From: an uncultured Bacteroidales bacterium
GTDB lineage: Bacteria > Bacteroidota > Bacteroidia > Bacteroidales > UBA932
Assembly (NCBI GenBank): GCA_946617545.1
Contig: CAMOKK010000032.1
Coordinates: 1-10,558, forward strand
Length of the DNA: 10,558 nt
Direction of reading: 5' to 3'
Shown: piece by piece, positions 1 to 6,966 of the stretch
Numbering within the stretch: the stretch's first letter is position 1
Layout of the letters: every line of letters starts with the position of its first letter
Position numbers and translations under genes: made by a program
The notes under the pieces: generated by a model
What the model was told of the DNA's origin: nothing
What the model saw: only the letters and a program-made list of their open reading frames with translations
Database searches by the model: none

Positions 1-66
1 AGCGGAACCGCAACGCTTGACTACTCTGACCTGAGCAACATCTCATTCACATATACTGCAGAATAA
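1..66 (+). CDS. C-terminal end of an unidentified protein (partial)
   Basis: The left edge is open in frame 1 and reads 21 codons to a TAA at 64-66, ending in the residues ISFTYTAE. The segment is rich in Ser, Thr, Tyr and Asp with alternating hydrophobic residues, as in a terminal beta strand of a secreted or surface protein, but 21 residues are too few to assign a family. A strong terminator follows at 146-170, which supports this being a real gene end rather than a chance open frame. The gene seems to belong to a separate transcription unit from the nif3-dnaB-rnf cluster, because a terminator and then a promoter lie between them. Confidence 0.5.
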   Translation, partial: SGTATLDYSDLSNISFTYTAE

Positions 67-83
67 GACGTAAATACTAACAA

Positions 84-129
84 GGAGGGCGGCCCCGCAA
101 GCCACGGCGCGGACGGCCGGCCGCCCTCC
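84..129. repeat. GC-rich inverted repeat (long hairpin) in the 3' region of the first gene
   Basis: Arms GGAGGGCGGCC (84-94) and GGCCGCCCTCC (119-129) are perfect 11-bp complements. The 24-nt interior contains a further possible stem, CCGC (95-98) with GCGG (109-112). No T tract follows, so by itself it is not a classical intrinsic terminator. It lies 17 nt after the stop codon and 16 nt before the terminator hairpin at 146. It could be a 3'-end stabilising structure, the first half of a tandem terminator, or a REP-like repeat copy; the window holds no second copy to decide between these. Confidence 0.6.
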
Positions 130-145
130 AACCAATAAAAGCAAC

Positions 146-170
146 AAAAGCGGTCCTCAAGGCCGCTTTT
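146..170 (+). terminator. Rho-independent terminator after the first gene
   Basis: Arms AAAAGCGG (146-153) and CCGCTTTT (163-170) pair perfectly. The stem extends by CC/GG (155-156 with 161-162) past a bulged T, leaving a TCAA tetraloop. The 3' arm ends in TTTT followed by GCTATT. The A-run on the left arm makes it usable in both directions. It separates the upstream partial gene from the promoter at 300-331. Between them, 171-299 contains no convincing gene or conserved RNA, only a weak 6-7 bp hairpin near 216-241. Confidence 0.75.
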
Positions 171-299
171 GCTATTCATCATAATGCCGATATTCCGTTC
201 AATCGCATCAGGTTCTTTGGGTTTTCATCCCCCAAAAACCCTCACACCTGCGACGAAACTCGGCCGCACCTGCAACACCACCCACCGTGTCCGAGCGAT

Positions 300-331
300 T
301 TTGGATTTGTGGCAAAGGATTTTTATCTTTG
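300..331 (+). promoter_or_regulatory. Bacteroidota-type sigma promoter for the nif3-dnaB-rnf cluster
   Basis: TTTG at 300-303 is followed after exactly 20 nt by TATCTTTG at 324-331, matching the Bacteroidota housekeeping promoter consensus TTTG-N19-21-TAnnTTTG. Transcription would start near 336-340, giving a short leader of about 12-16 nt before the ATG at 352. This is the only convincing promoter I see before the + strand genes, although the 23-nt gap at 1141-1163 and the region around 4670-4700 are AT-rich. A second TTTG at 306-309 is badly spaced and probably irrelevant. Confidence 0.75.
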
Positions 332-351
332 CATGAATAAGGTAACGCGTT

Positions 352-1140
352 ATGAAAGTAGGAGAGATTACCGCGGCGCTGGAGGTGTTTGCCCCGCTCC
401 GCATCCAGGAGAGCTGGGACAACAGCGGCCTTATCATTGGCAGTGCCGATGATGAGGTGCATGGGGTCATGCTGGGCTTTGACTGCACGCCGGAGCTGAT
501 TAGGGAAGCCGTAGAAAAGGGCTGTGACATGGTTGTCACGCACCATCCGCTCATTTTCAAGGGCATCAAACGGATAGACAGCAAGGACCCCGTGGGGGCC
601 GCCATCATGCAGGCGGTGCGCTCCGGGGTGGCGGTGTATGCCGCCCACACCACGGCCGACAAGGTGATTGCCGGGGTGAGCGGGGCCATGGCCCGCCGCC
701 TGTCCCTGCAGAACGTGAGCATCATGGTGCCGGAAGAAGACGGCACCGTGGGCCTGGGCTGCCTGGGAGACTTCCCGCAGCCGATGACCGGCGCCGAGGC
801 CCTGGCCTATGTGCGGGAGAAATTCGGCCTGAAGGTCATCCGCAGTTCCAAACCGCTGGAAACGCCCATTACCCGGGTGGCCCTTCTCGGGGGCAGCGGC
901 GGCTCGGAGATGGCCCTTGCCCGCTCCCGCGGCGCAGAACTCTATATCACGGCCGATGTTTCCTACCACAATTTCTTTACTCCGGAGGGCTTCATGGTCA
1001 TGGATATCGGCCATTTTGAGAGCGAAGTGGAGATTGTGGACATTTTCTTAACGGAGTTACGGAAAAAATTTCCTACCTTTGCAAGCTACAAAAGCGCACA
1101 GCTGGACAGGAGCAACCCTGTCCACTATTTTGGGTTGTAA
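352..1140 (+). CDS. Nif3-like dinuclear metal centre protein (DUF34, GTP cyclohydrolase I type 2 homologue)
   Basis: A protein of 262 residues of the NIF3/YbgI family, which forms hexameric toroids with a two-metal site; its physiological reaction is unsettled. Visible motifs are SWDNSGL (21-27), THHPLIF (63-69), AHTTAD (98-103), GGSGGS (180-185) and DIGHFESE (218-225). By comparison with E. coli YbgI the metal ligands should be H64, H65, D103, H221 and E225, all present. The protein has the short YbgI-like length: the PII/CutA-like insert that brings many Bacillota and Bacteroidota members to about 365 residues is absent, with only about 75 residues between AHTTAD and the GGSGG loop. The third motif reads AHTTAD instead of the usual AHTN(L/F)D. 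The ATG lies just after the promoter and aligns with the family N-terminus. It is followed after 23 nt by the zinc-ribbon gene, a pairing also known for Helicobacter FlgZ and its neighbour. Probably cytoplasmic; the family call is secure, the function is not. Confidence 0.93.
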   Translation: MKVGEITAALEVFAPLRIQESWDNSGLIIGSADDEVHGVMLGFDCTPELIREAVEKGCDMVVTHHPLIFKGIKRIDSKDPVGAAIMQAVRSGVAVYAAHTTADKVIAGVSGAMARRLSLQNVSIMVPEEDGTVGLGCLGDFPQPMTGAEALAYVREKFGLKVIRSSKPLETPITRVALLGGSGGSEMALARSRGAELYITADVSYHNFFTPEGFMVMDIGHFESEVEIVDIFLTELRKKFPTFASYKSAQLDRSNPVHYFGL

Positions 1141-1163
1141 ATAATAAATCGATTTATATTTTT

Positions 1164-1991
1164 ATGGCAAGTACCAAGAAAACCCCCGCCGCCAAGAAAG
1201 TGGAGGCCCCCATTGACCAGAGGGAAACTTTTGTGTCACTGCTCAAAAGTTTCGCCGATTCCGATATGCCCGTAGAGGAGAAGCTCAAGACCCTTTACCA
1301 GCTTCAGGCGGCCGATTCCGAGATTGACAAGATTATCCAGCTCCGCGGAGAACTGCCCGCCGAGGTGTCTGCTCTGGAAGATGAGATTGCTTCCCTCAAG
1401 GAGCGCAGCGCCGCCATTTCCGCCGTGATTGACCAGTTCAACCGCAACATTGCGGATGCCAAGCTCTCCATCGCAGATCATGAGAGCACCATCGAGAAAT
1501 ACCAGCGCCAGCTGGAGACCATTGCCAACTCCCGCGAGTACGATTCCCTGAACAAGGAAATCGAGAACCAGGAGCTGCTCCGTCAGATTGACGAGAAAAC
1601 CATCAACGATACCCGTTTCGAAATTGGCAACAAGAAGGCCGAGCTGGAAGAGATTAAAGACCGTCTCACCATCCGTACGGACGACCTCAAGGCCAAGAAG
1701 GATGAGCTGGAGAACATTGTGGAGGAAACCGCCAAGGAAGAGGCCGTGCTCCGTGCCCGCCGGGAAGAGTGCGCCGCCAAGATTGACGCCCGCACCATGA
1801 GCGCCTACGAGCGCATCCGCGAGAGCGTGCACAATCACCTGGCCGTGGTGGGCATCTACAACGGAGATTCCTGCGGAGGATGCTTCAACACCATCACGCC
1901 CCAGCGCCGCGTAGAGATTGCCTCCAACCGCAAGCTCATCATCTGCGAGCACTGCGGCCGCATCATCATCAATCCGGATTTCGAAAACTAA
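1164..1991 (+). CDS. Coiled-coil C4-type zinc-ribbon protein (DUF164, CdsZ/FlgZ-like)
   Basis: A cytoplasmic protein of 275 residues. A Lys/Ala-rich N-terminal tail (1-15) leads to a long charged helical hairpin, roughly residues 41-215, that should form an antiparallel coiled coil; it includes the family segment NSREYDSLNKEIE (122-134). The C-terminal zinc ribbon has two CxxC knuckles, C237/C240 and C261/C264, with the typical SCGGC and ICEHCGRI contexts. Helicobacter FlgZ (HP0958), which binds RpoN and affects flagellar expression, belongs to this family; in other bacteria members are described as conserved proteins of uncertain role. Flagella are not expected here, so a direct FlgZ role is unlikely. 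The gene sits 23 nt after nif3 and 6 nt before dnaB, so co-transcription is likely. No Shine-Dalgarno sequence precedes the ATG; the AT-rich leader is typical of Bacteroidota starts. Confidence 0.88.
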   Translation: MASTKKTPAAKKVEAPIDQRETFVSLLKSFADSDMPVEEKLKTLYQLQAADSEIDKIIQLRGELPAEVSALEDEIASLKERSAAISAVIDQFNRNIADAKLSIADHESTIEKYQRQLETIANSREYDSLNKEIENQELLRQIDEKTINDTRFEIGNKKAELEEIKDRLTIRTDDLKAKKDELENIVEETAKEEAVLRARREECAAKIDARTMSAYERIRESVHNHLAVVGIYNGDSCGGCFNTITPQRRVEIASNRKLIICEHCGRIIINPDFEN

Positions 1992-1997
1992 AAACCT

Positions 1998-3491
1998 ATG
2001 CCGGAGCCCTCTCGCAAGAGAAACCGTAACGCGGAGCCGCAGGACCTGGAAACCCTGATGGGGAACAAACCCCCTCAGGCCCTGGATGTTGAGGCTGCCG
2101 TTCTGGGAGCCATGCTGGTAGAGCCCGCCACCATAGACGAGTCTATGGAGGAGCTGTCGGCGTCGTGTTTCTACGACCCGCACCACCGCATGATTTTCGA
2201 GGCCATGTCGGAGCTCGTGAACGAGCACGTGTCCATAGACCTGGTTACGGTGAGCGAGAAACTCCGTTCCAAGGGAAACCTGGAAATCATCGGAGGCCCC
2301 GTGGTGCTGGCCGGCCTGTCGCAGAACATCGCCGCCGCCGCCCATATCGAGTATTACATCAAGATTCTCAAGCAGAAGACCATCCAGCGGGACTTGATTA
2401 CCGCCTCCTACGAGATTCTCAAGCAGTCTTTTGACGAGTCCACCAACGTGGACGACCTCATAGACAACGCCCAGACCAAGGTGTTTGCGGCCATCCAGAA
2501 CAATGTGAAGCGGGATGTCCAGGATATCGGCTCCATCATCAACGAAGTGCTGGACAACCTGCAGGAACTGCAGAACATCACCGGTCCGTCCGGCGTCCCT
2601 TCCGGTTACCCCTCCATAGACCGCGTAACCCAGGGCTGGCAAAAGAGCGACCTCATTATCCTGGCCGCGCGTCCTTCCGTGGGTAAGACGGCCTTCGCGC
2701 TCAATATTGCACGCAATGCCGCAGTGGATGCCAACATGCCCGTGGCCGTGTTCTCCCTGGAAATGAGTGCCGACCAGCTGGGCAAGCGTCTCATTACCAC
2801 GGAAAGCGGCCTGTCCGGAGAAAAAATCAAGGGCGGCGTAAAGCTGGAACCCTTCGAGTGGATTCAGCTGGAGGATACCCTCCGCCGTCTGGCCAAGGCG
2901 CCGCTGTACATTGACGATACCCCTGGTATTCCCATCATGGAGTTCCGAACCAAAGCCAAGCGCCTGGTGAAGCAGAAGGGCGTGCGCCTCATCGTGGTGG
3001 ACTATTTGCAGCTGATGCAGGGGCCGGTGGAGCTCCGCGGCCTGCGAGAGCAGGAGGTGGCCGCCATCTCCCGCACCCTCAAGGCCACGGCCAAGGAACT
3101 CAATATCCCCATCATCGCCCTGTCCCAGCTTTCCCGTAACGCCGTGCAGCGCACCGGCGGCACCGGAAAGCCCCAGCTGAGCGACCTCCGCGAATCCGGC
3201 TCCATCGAGCAGGATGCCGATATGGTCATCTTCATCCACCGCCCGGACTTTGTGGGCATGAGCGACAACCCGGAAGACCGTGAGAAGGCCTACATCGTGA
3301 TAGCCAAGCATCGTAACGGTGAGGTCTGCGACATTGAGATGAAGTACAAGGCCTCCCAGGTGAAGTTTGTGGAGCCGGACCAGAGCCTGGACGTGTATGC
3401 CCGGCAGGGGCCCGTGGCCAGCGCCGTGAACGAGCCCTTGGCCGGAGAATCCCAGGACCATTACAATTTTGACAATCAGCAGGATTTCTGA
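1998..3491 (+). CDS. dnaB: Replicative DNA helicase DnaB
   Basis: A protein of 497 residues, close to the usual Bacteroidota DnaB length. After a basic, disordered leader (1-25) comes the N-terminal helical domain (about 28-130), which forms the ring collar and contacts primase. Next is a linker (about 170-200) and then the RecA-like ATPase domain. Motifs seen: Walker A ARPSVGKTA (224-232), catalytic Glu in FSLEM (E255), Walker B LIVVDYLQLM (331-340), LSQLSR (375-380), the DLRESGSIEQDAD block (396-408), and AKHRNG (436-441) carrying the likely arginine finger R439. It unwinds the lagging-strand template at the fork as a hexamer. No intein interrupts the Walker A or DLRESG sites, which are frequent insertion points. 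The C-terminus is a short acidic, Gln/Asn-rich tail. It lies 6 nt after the zinc-ribbon gene and 2 nt before the DUF3108 gene. Confidence 0.98.
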   Translation: MPEPSRKRNRNAEPQDLETLMGNKPPQALDVEAAVLGAMLVEPATIDESMEELSASCFYDPHHRMIFEAMSELVNEHVSIDLVTVSEKLRSKGNLEIIGGPVVLAGLSQNIAAAAHIEYYIKILKQKTIQRDLITASYEILKQSFDESTNVDDLIDNAQTKVFAAIQNNVKRDVQDIGSIINEVLDNLQELQNITGPSGVPSGYPSIDRVTQGWQKSDLIILAARPSVGKTAFALNIARNAAVDANMPVAVFSLEMSADQLGKRLITTESGLSGEKIKGGVKLEPFEWIQLEDTLRRLAKAPLYIDDTPGIPIMEFRTKAKRLVKQKGVRLIVVDYLQLMQGPVELRGLREQEVAAISRTLKATAKELNIPIIALSQLSRNAVQRTGGTGKPQLSDLRESGSIEQDADMVIFIHRPDFVGMSDNPEDREKAYIVIAKHRNGEVCDIEMKYKASQVKFVEPDQSLDVYARQGPVASAVNEPLAGESQDHYNFDNQQDF

Positions 3492-3493
3492 CC

Positions 3494-4300
3494 ATGCGAA
3501 GAATCCTGCTTATATTCCTTCTGTTTTGCACTTCCCGGGCCGCTGTGGCGCAGGAGCACCCGTTCATGGACGGAGAGGAGGTCCGCTGGTCCGTCATGTT
3601 CAAATGGGGCGCCCTCAATACGGAGGTGGGCAAGGCCCAGTTTTCCGTGGATTCCCTCTTTTTCCGCGACAGCGAGGCCTATCATATCGGCTGTACGGTA
3701 AAATCGGCCCCTTTTTTTGACAGATTTTACAAAATAAGGGAAGACCTCCAGAGCTGGGTGCGGGCCGATGACCTGCGGCCCATCCGTTTTACGCGGGACA
3801 CGTACGAAGGGGGCTACACCGCCACCAACGACTATAATTACAATTGGGACAAGGGCGTCATCGAGGCCGATATCAACTTTGAAAACAAGGGGGAGCAGCG
3901 CCTGGAAATTCCGGTGAAGGAAGGGGAGTACGATTTGATTTCTCTGGTCTTCAATATCCGGAGCCTCCCGGAAAGCGCATACCGGAAGGGTGAGACCACC
4001 CTGGTGCGTTTTGCCATAGACGACGCCGTTTTTGACGTACACATCAAGTCCTATGGGGAGGAGGTAATCAAGGTGCGGAAGATGGGGAAGATGAAGGGCT
4101 GGCACCTGGCCTGTTCCGTGGTGCAGGGGGCCCTTTTCGAGGGCGACGAAGACTTGCATCTCTGGCTGTCGGCCGACAAAAACCGCATTCCCATTGCCGC
4201 CAAAGTCCCTTTGAGGGTGGGTGCCGTGCAGGCCTGGCTCTGCGCTTACAGCGGCCTCAAGTATCCTTTTGAAGCGTATGCCGATGGCCGAAAGCGTTAG
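3494..4300 (+). CDS. Exported DUF3108 family protein
   Basis: A protein of 268 residues with an N-terminal signal peptide: MRR, a hydrophobic core (4-12), then a likely signal peptidase I cut after AVA (17-19). No lipobox Cys is placed for lipidation, although C12 lies in the core. The mature part is beta-rich with the pattern of DUF3108 proteins: a YKIREDLQSWV segment (79-89), R-P-x-R-F (95-99), EYDLISLVFNIR (144-155) and W/Y-rich strands to the end. The family is periplasmic or envelope-located and has no established biochemical activity. The gene starts 2 nt after dnaB and its last 23 nt overlap the start of rseC, so its translation is probably coupled to rseC. Placement next to rseC-rnf hints at an envelope role linked to that module, but this is inference only. 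Confidence 0.85.
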   Translation: MRRILLIFLLFCTSRAAVAQEHPFMDGEEVRWSVMFKWGALNTEVGKAQFSVDSLFFRDSEAYHIGCTVKSAPFFDRFYKIREDLQSWVRADDLRPIRFTRDTYEGGYTATNDYNYNWDKGVIEADINFENKGEQRLEIPVKEGEYDLISLVFNIRSLPESAYRKGETTLVRFAIDDAVFDVHIKSYGEEVIKVRKMGKMKGWHLACSVVQGALFEGDEDLHLWLSADKNRIPIAAKVPLRVGAVQAWLCAYSGLKYPFEAYADGRKR

Positions 4301-4697
4301 TCATAAGGGAAAGGTGCTGCGGATTACCCCGCAGCTCACCACGGTGTCCATTCTCCAGCACGCCGCGTGCGGGGAATGTCATGCCGCCGGCCTCTGCGGC
4401 ATGGCCGAACTGGCCGAAAAAACGGTGGAGGTGCCCACAGACCCTTACGCTTTCTACAAGGTGGGAGACGAGGTGGAAGTGGTGCTGAAGGCATCCATGG
4501 GCATGAAGGCCGTGTATCTGGCCTATTTGATTCCCCTGGTGGTGCTCATGGCCGTTATCCTGGGGCTGAGCGCCCTGGGGGTGGGGGAGATGGCCGCCGC
4601 CCTTTCGGGCGTGGGGGCCATTGCCGTGTACTATTTGGTGCTGTATCTTTTCAGGGACAGACTGAAAAACGAATATATATTTACAATAAAAGGATAA
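4278..4697 (+). CDS. rseC: RseC/SoxR-reducing system family membrane protein
   Basis: A protein of 139 residues from the ATG at 4278. A second in-frame ATG at 4284 is equally plausible and gives MAESVSHKGKV, close to family N-termini. A still longer frame from 4221 adds 19 residues overlapping DUF3108 and is unlikely. The N-terminal cytosolic domain carries the RseC cysteine cluster C31-x2-C34-x5-C40 in HAACGECHAAGLCG, followed by a beta-rich segment with KVGDEVEV (61-68). Two transmembrane helices follow, about 79-100 and 106-125. In Proteobacteria RseC works with RsxABCDGE (Rnf) to reduce SoxR and also modulates sigma-E; no RseA/B or sigma-E gene is seen here. Its position 3 nt before rnfB supports work on or with the Rnf complex, possibly metal or redox cofactor related. 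Confidence 0.88.
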   Translation: MPMAESVSHKGKVLRITPQLTTVSILQHAACGECHAAGLCGMAELAEKTVEVPTDPYAFYKVGDEVEVVLKASMGMKAVYLAYLIPLVVLMAVILGLSALGVGEMAAALSGVGAIAVYYLVLYLFRDRLKNEYIFTIKG

Positions 4698-4700
4698 ACT

Positions 4701-5594
4701 ATGTCATCTATCATCATTTGGACCGTCGCGGTGATTACCGTTCTGGGCCTTGTGCTTGCGCTGGTGCTGTATTTGGTGGCCCAGAAGTTCAAGGTTCAGG
4801 AAGACCCGCGCATCGATGAGGTGGAGAAGGTGATGCCGGGCGCCAACTGCGGCGGCTGCGGCTTTGCCGGCTGTCGTGCATTTGCCGAGGCTGCGGTGAA
4901 GGCCCCCAACCTGGACAACAACTATTGTCCGGTGGGCGGCAACGATGTCATGGCCAAGGTGGCGGCTATCCTGGGTTACGAAGTCACGGAAAAGGCCCCC
5001 ATGGTGGCCGTGGTCCGCTGCAACGGAACCTGTGAGGCCCGTCCCAAGGTAAACGACTACGACGGCTATCCCTCCTGCTATGTGAAATCGCTCCTGTACA
5101 CCGGAGACACGGGCTGCTCCTTCGGCTGCCTGGGCTGCGGAGACTGCGTGAACGCCTGCCAGTTCGGAGCCCTCTCCATGGACCCGGTCACCGGATTGCC
5201 GGTGGTGGACCAGGAGAAGTGCACCGCCTGCGGCGCCTGCACCAAGGCCTGCCCCAAGCGCATCATCGAGCTTCGGCCCAAGGGCCCCCGCGGCATGCGC
5301 ATGTTTGTGAGCTGCGTGAACAAGGACAAGGGTCCCGTGGCCAAGAAGGCCTGCGCCAACGCCTGCATCGGCTGCGGCATCTGCGCCAAAACCTGCACCC
5401 ACGAGGCCATTACCGTAGAGGCCAATGTGGCCTACATTGACCCCGTCAAGTGCAAGCTTTGCCGCGAGTGCGAGGCCATGTGCCCCACCGGAGCCATCCA
5501 TGGCGTGAATTTCCCCAAACCCTTGGACAAGGACGCCATCAAGGAGCGCATCAAGATTCGTCAACAAAAAGCAAAGGAGGCAGCCCATGTCTAA
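4701..5594 (+). CDS. rnfB: RnfB, ferredoxin-oxidising Fe-S subunit of Rnf complex
   Basis: A protein of 297 residues with an N-terminal membrane anchor (about 4-26). Next is the 4Fe-4S domain NCGGCGFAGC...CPVGG (C50, C53, C58, C76), then four ferredoxin-type CxxCxxCxxxC motifs: C143/146/149/153, C174/177/180/184, C222/225/228/232 and C251/254/257/261. Six more cysteines (107, 111, 126, 139, 205, 218) lie outside these; C107, C126 and C139 sit where the long RnfB forms of anaerobes have conserved cysteines, so another cluster is possible. RnfB is the entry point for electrons from reduced ferredoxin. The Fe-S part should face the cytoplasm, with a Lys-rich tail at the end. The start is 3 nt after rseC and has a partial AAAAGGA motif upstream. 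The stop overlaps rnfC by 8 nt (ATGTCTAA). Confidence 0.97.
   Translation: MSSIIIWTVAVITVLGLVLALVLYLVAQKFKVQEDPRIDEVEKVMPGANCGGCGFAGCRAFAEAAVKAPNLDNNYCPVGGNDVMAKVAAILGYEVTEKAPMVAVVRCNGTCEARPKVNDYDGYPSCYVKSLLYTGDTGCSFGCLGCGDCVNACQFGALSMDPVTGLPVVDQEKCTACGACTKACPKRIIELRPKGPRGMRMFVSCVNKDKGPVAKKACANACIGCGICAKTCTHEAITVEANVAYIDPVKCKLCRECEAMCPTGAIHGVNFPKPLDKDAIKERIKIRQQKAKEAAHV
5573..5580 (+). promoter_or_regulatory. Strong Shine-Dalgarno motif for rnfC inside the end of rnfB
   Basis: AAAGGAGG lies 6 nt before the rnfC ATG and is a full match to the anti-Shine-Dalgarno core. It is encoded by the rnfB codons for K-A-K-E-A, where GCA is used for alanine although GCC dominates in the neighbouring genes. 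Strong motifs of this kind are uncommon in Bacteroidota, so this one may set the translation level of rnfC or support re-initiation across the 8-nt overlap. Confidence 0.6.
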
Positions 5595-6960
5595 GCATAC
5601 TTTCTCTATCGGCGGTGTGCATCCGCACGACAACAAGATTTCCCGGGAGTGCGCCCTTGAGCAGCTTCCCCTGGCTCCGACCGTGTATATCGGCGTTTCC
5701 CAGCACATCGGTGCGCCCTCCGTGCCCTGCGTGGCCGTAGGGGACAAGGTGAAGGTGGGACAGGTGATTGCGGAGCCCGGCGGCTTCGTGGGCGCCTTCA
5801 TCCATTCTTCCGTGTCCGGAACCGTCAAGTCCATCGCCCCCAGGGCCGATCTGGCCGGCCGCGCCACCACCCACATCGAGATTGCGGTGGAAGGAGACGA
5901 GTGGCTGGAGGGCATCGACACGTCCGACACCCTCATCACCACCATTCCCGACGACGCCAAGGCCATCATCGACAAGATTCGCCTGGGCGGCGTGGTGGGC
6001 CTGGGCGGTGCCACCTTCCCCACGCATGTGAAGCTGAGCCCGCCTCCGGGCTCCAAGTGTGAACGCGTAATCATCAACGGCTGCGAGTGCGAGCCTTACC
6101 TCACCTCCGACTTCCGCACCCTTCTGGAGAAGGGAGAGCAGGTGGTGGTGGGTGCCGCCCTGCTCCAGAAGGCCATGGGCGGGGTTCCCTGTACCATCGC
6201 CATCGAGGAGAACAAGCCCGAGGCCATCGCCCATATCCGTGAAGTCATTGCCAAACTGGGCTACAAGGACATGGAGGTGATGGTGATGAAGATGATGTAT
6301 CCGCAGGGCGGTGAAAAGCAGCTTATCGATGCTGTGATGCATCGTCAGGTGGGCTCCGGCGCCCTTCCCATCAGCGTGGGCGCCGTGGTTCAGAACGTGG
6401 CTACGGCCCTGGCCGTGTACGACGCCGTGCAGAAGGGGAGGCCCATCGTGGACAACTCCGTCACCGTGACGGGCGAGTGCTTCCCCCGCCAGGCCAACCT
6501 GCTGGTGCGCGTGGGAACACCCCTGAAGTATATCATCGACTATCTGGGAGGCATTCCGGCCGATGCTGCCAAGATTATCAGCGGCGGTCCCATGATGGGC
6601 CGCGCCGTGGCCAACCTGGATGCCGCCACCGTCAAGGGTACGGGCGCCCTGCTGTTCCTCACGGAAAAGCAGACCCGCCGCGCTCCCGAGACCCATTGCA
6701 TCCGCTGCGGCAAATGTGCCGACGCCTGCCCCATGGGTCTGGAGCCGTTCCTGCTGAACAAACTCTCCAAGAATGCCGATTGGGAGGCCTGTGAGGCCAA
6801 TGCCGCCCAGGACTGCATCGAATGCGGCTGCTGCCTGTATTCCTGCCCCGCCCACATTCCGCTGCTGGACAACATCCGCGTAGGAAAGGGCTTTGCCCTC
6901 AGTGCCATCCGCGCCCGTGCAGCCGCCGCCAAGGCCGCTGCCGAAGCTGCTAAAAAGTAA
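5587..6960 (+). CDS. rnfC: RnfC, NADH/FMN-binding subunit of Rnf complex
   Basis: A protein of 457 residues. The N-terminal barrel-like domain opens with FSIGGVHPHDNK (6-17). The Rossmann-like region contains GGVVGLGGATFPTHVK (134-149), the NADH/FMN-binding glycine motif shared with NuoF, then INGCECEPYLTSD (163-175) and YPQGGEKQLI (238-247). The C-terminal ferredoxin domain has C371/374/377/381 (CIRCGKCADAC) and C410/413/416/420 (CIECGCCLYSC), enough for two 4Fe-4S clusters. RnfC is the peripheral cytoplasmic subunit that passes electrons to NAD+ in the forward reaction. The C-terminus is a short Ala/Lys-rich tail, unlike the long repeats of enterobacterial RnfC. The gene overlaps rnfB by 8 nt and is followed 6 nt later by rnfD. 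Confidence 0.97.
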   Translation: MSKHTFSIGGVHPHDNKISRECALEQLPLAPTVYIGVSQHIGAPSVPCVAVGDKVKVGQVIAEPGGFVGAFIHSSVSGTVKSIAPRADLAGRATTHIEIAVEGDEWLEGIDTSDTLITTIPDDAKAIIDKIRLGGVVGLGGATFPTHVKLSPPPGSKCERVIINGCECEPYLTSDFRTLLEKGEQVVVGAALLQKAMGGVPCTIAIEENKPEAIAHIREVIAKLGYKDMEVMVMKMMYPQGGEKQLIDAVMHRQVGSGALPISVGAVVQNVATALAVYDAVQKGRPIVDNSVTVTGECFPRQANLLVRVGTPLKYIIDYLGGIPADAAKIISGGPMMGRAVANLDAATVKGTGALLFLTEKQTRRAPETHCIRCGKCADACPMGLEPFLLNKLSKNADWEACEANAAQDCIECGCCLYSCPAHIPLLDNIRVGKGFALSAIRARAAAAKAAAEAAKK

Positions 6961-6966
6961 AAGACT

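Noticed and set aside
216..241. Small hairpin TTTGGG/CCCAAA or GGGTTTT/AAAACCC in the leader region
   Set aside because: Only 6-7 bp with two mutually exclusive pairings and no adjacent gene end. It could be chance.
208..1014. - strand open frame covering the promoter region and nif3
   Set aside because: It is antisense to the conserved nif3 gene, and its translation has no family character.
1141..1163. AT-rich gap before the zinc-ribbon gene as an internal promoter
   Set aside because: TATATTTT lacks the final G of TAnnTTTG, and the required TTTG is not found at the right distance.
1236..3461. 741-codon open frame on the - strand opposite the zinc-ribbon gene and dnaB
   Set aside because: It is antisense to two clear genes, is a His/Gly/Leu-rich low-information translation, and shows no domain pattern. 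High GC and strong third-position bias leave that frame free of stops.
1998..3491. Intein or frameshift in dnaB
   Set aside because: All motifs are contiguous and the length is normal, so the gene is intact.
4221..4277. Longer rseC start at 4221
   Set aside because: It adds 19 residues overlapping DUF3108 that do not resemble RseC N-termini; 4278 or 4284 fits better.
4670..4700. TATATATTTAC upstream of rnfB as a separate rnf promoter
   Set aside because: The -7 element is imperfect and no TTTG lies 19-21 nt upstream; a weak promoter cannot be excluded.
4704..6855. Two long overlapping - strand open frames opposite rnfB and rnfC (4704-6077 and 5551-6855)
   Set aside because: Ala/Gly/His-rich shadow translations of cysteine-motif genes; rnfB and rnfC on + are unambiguous.
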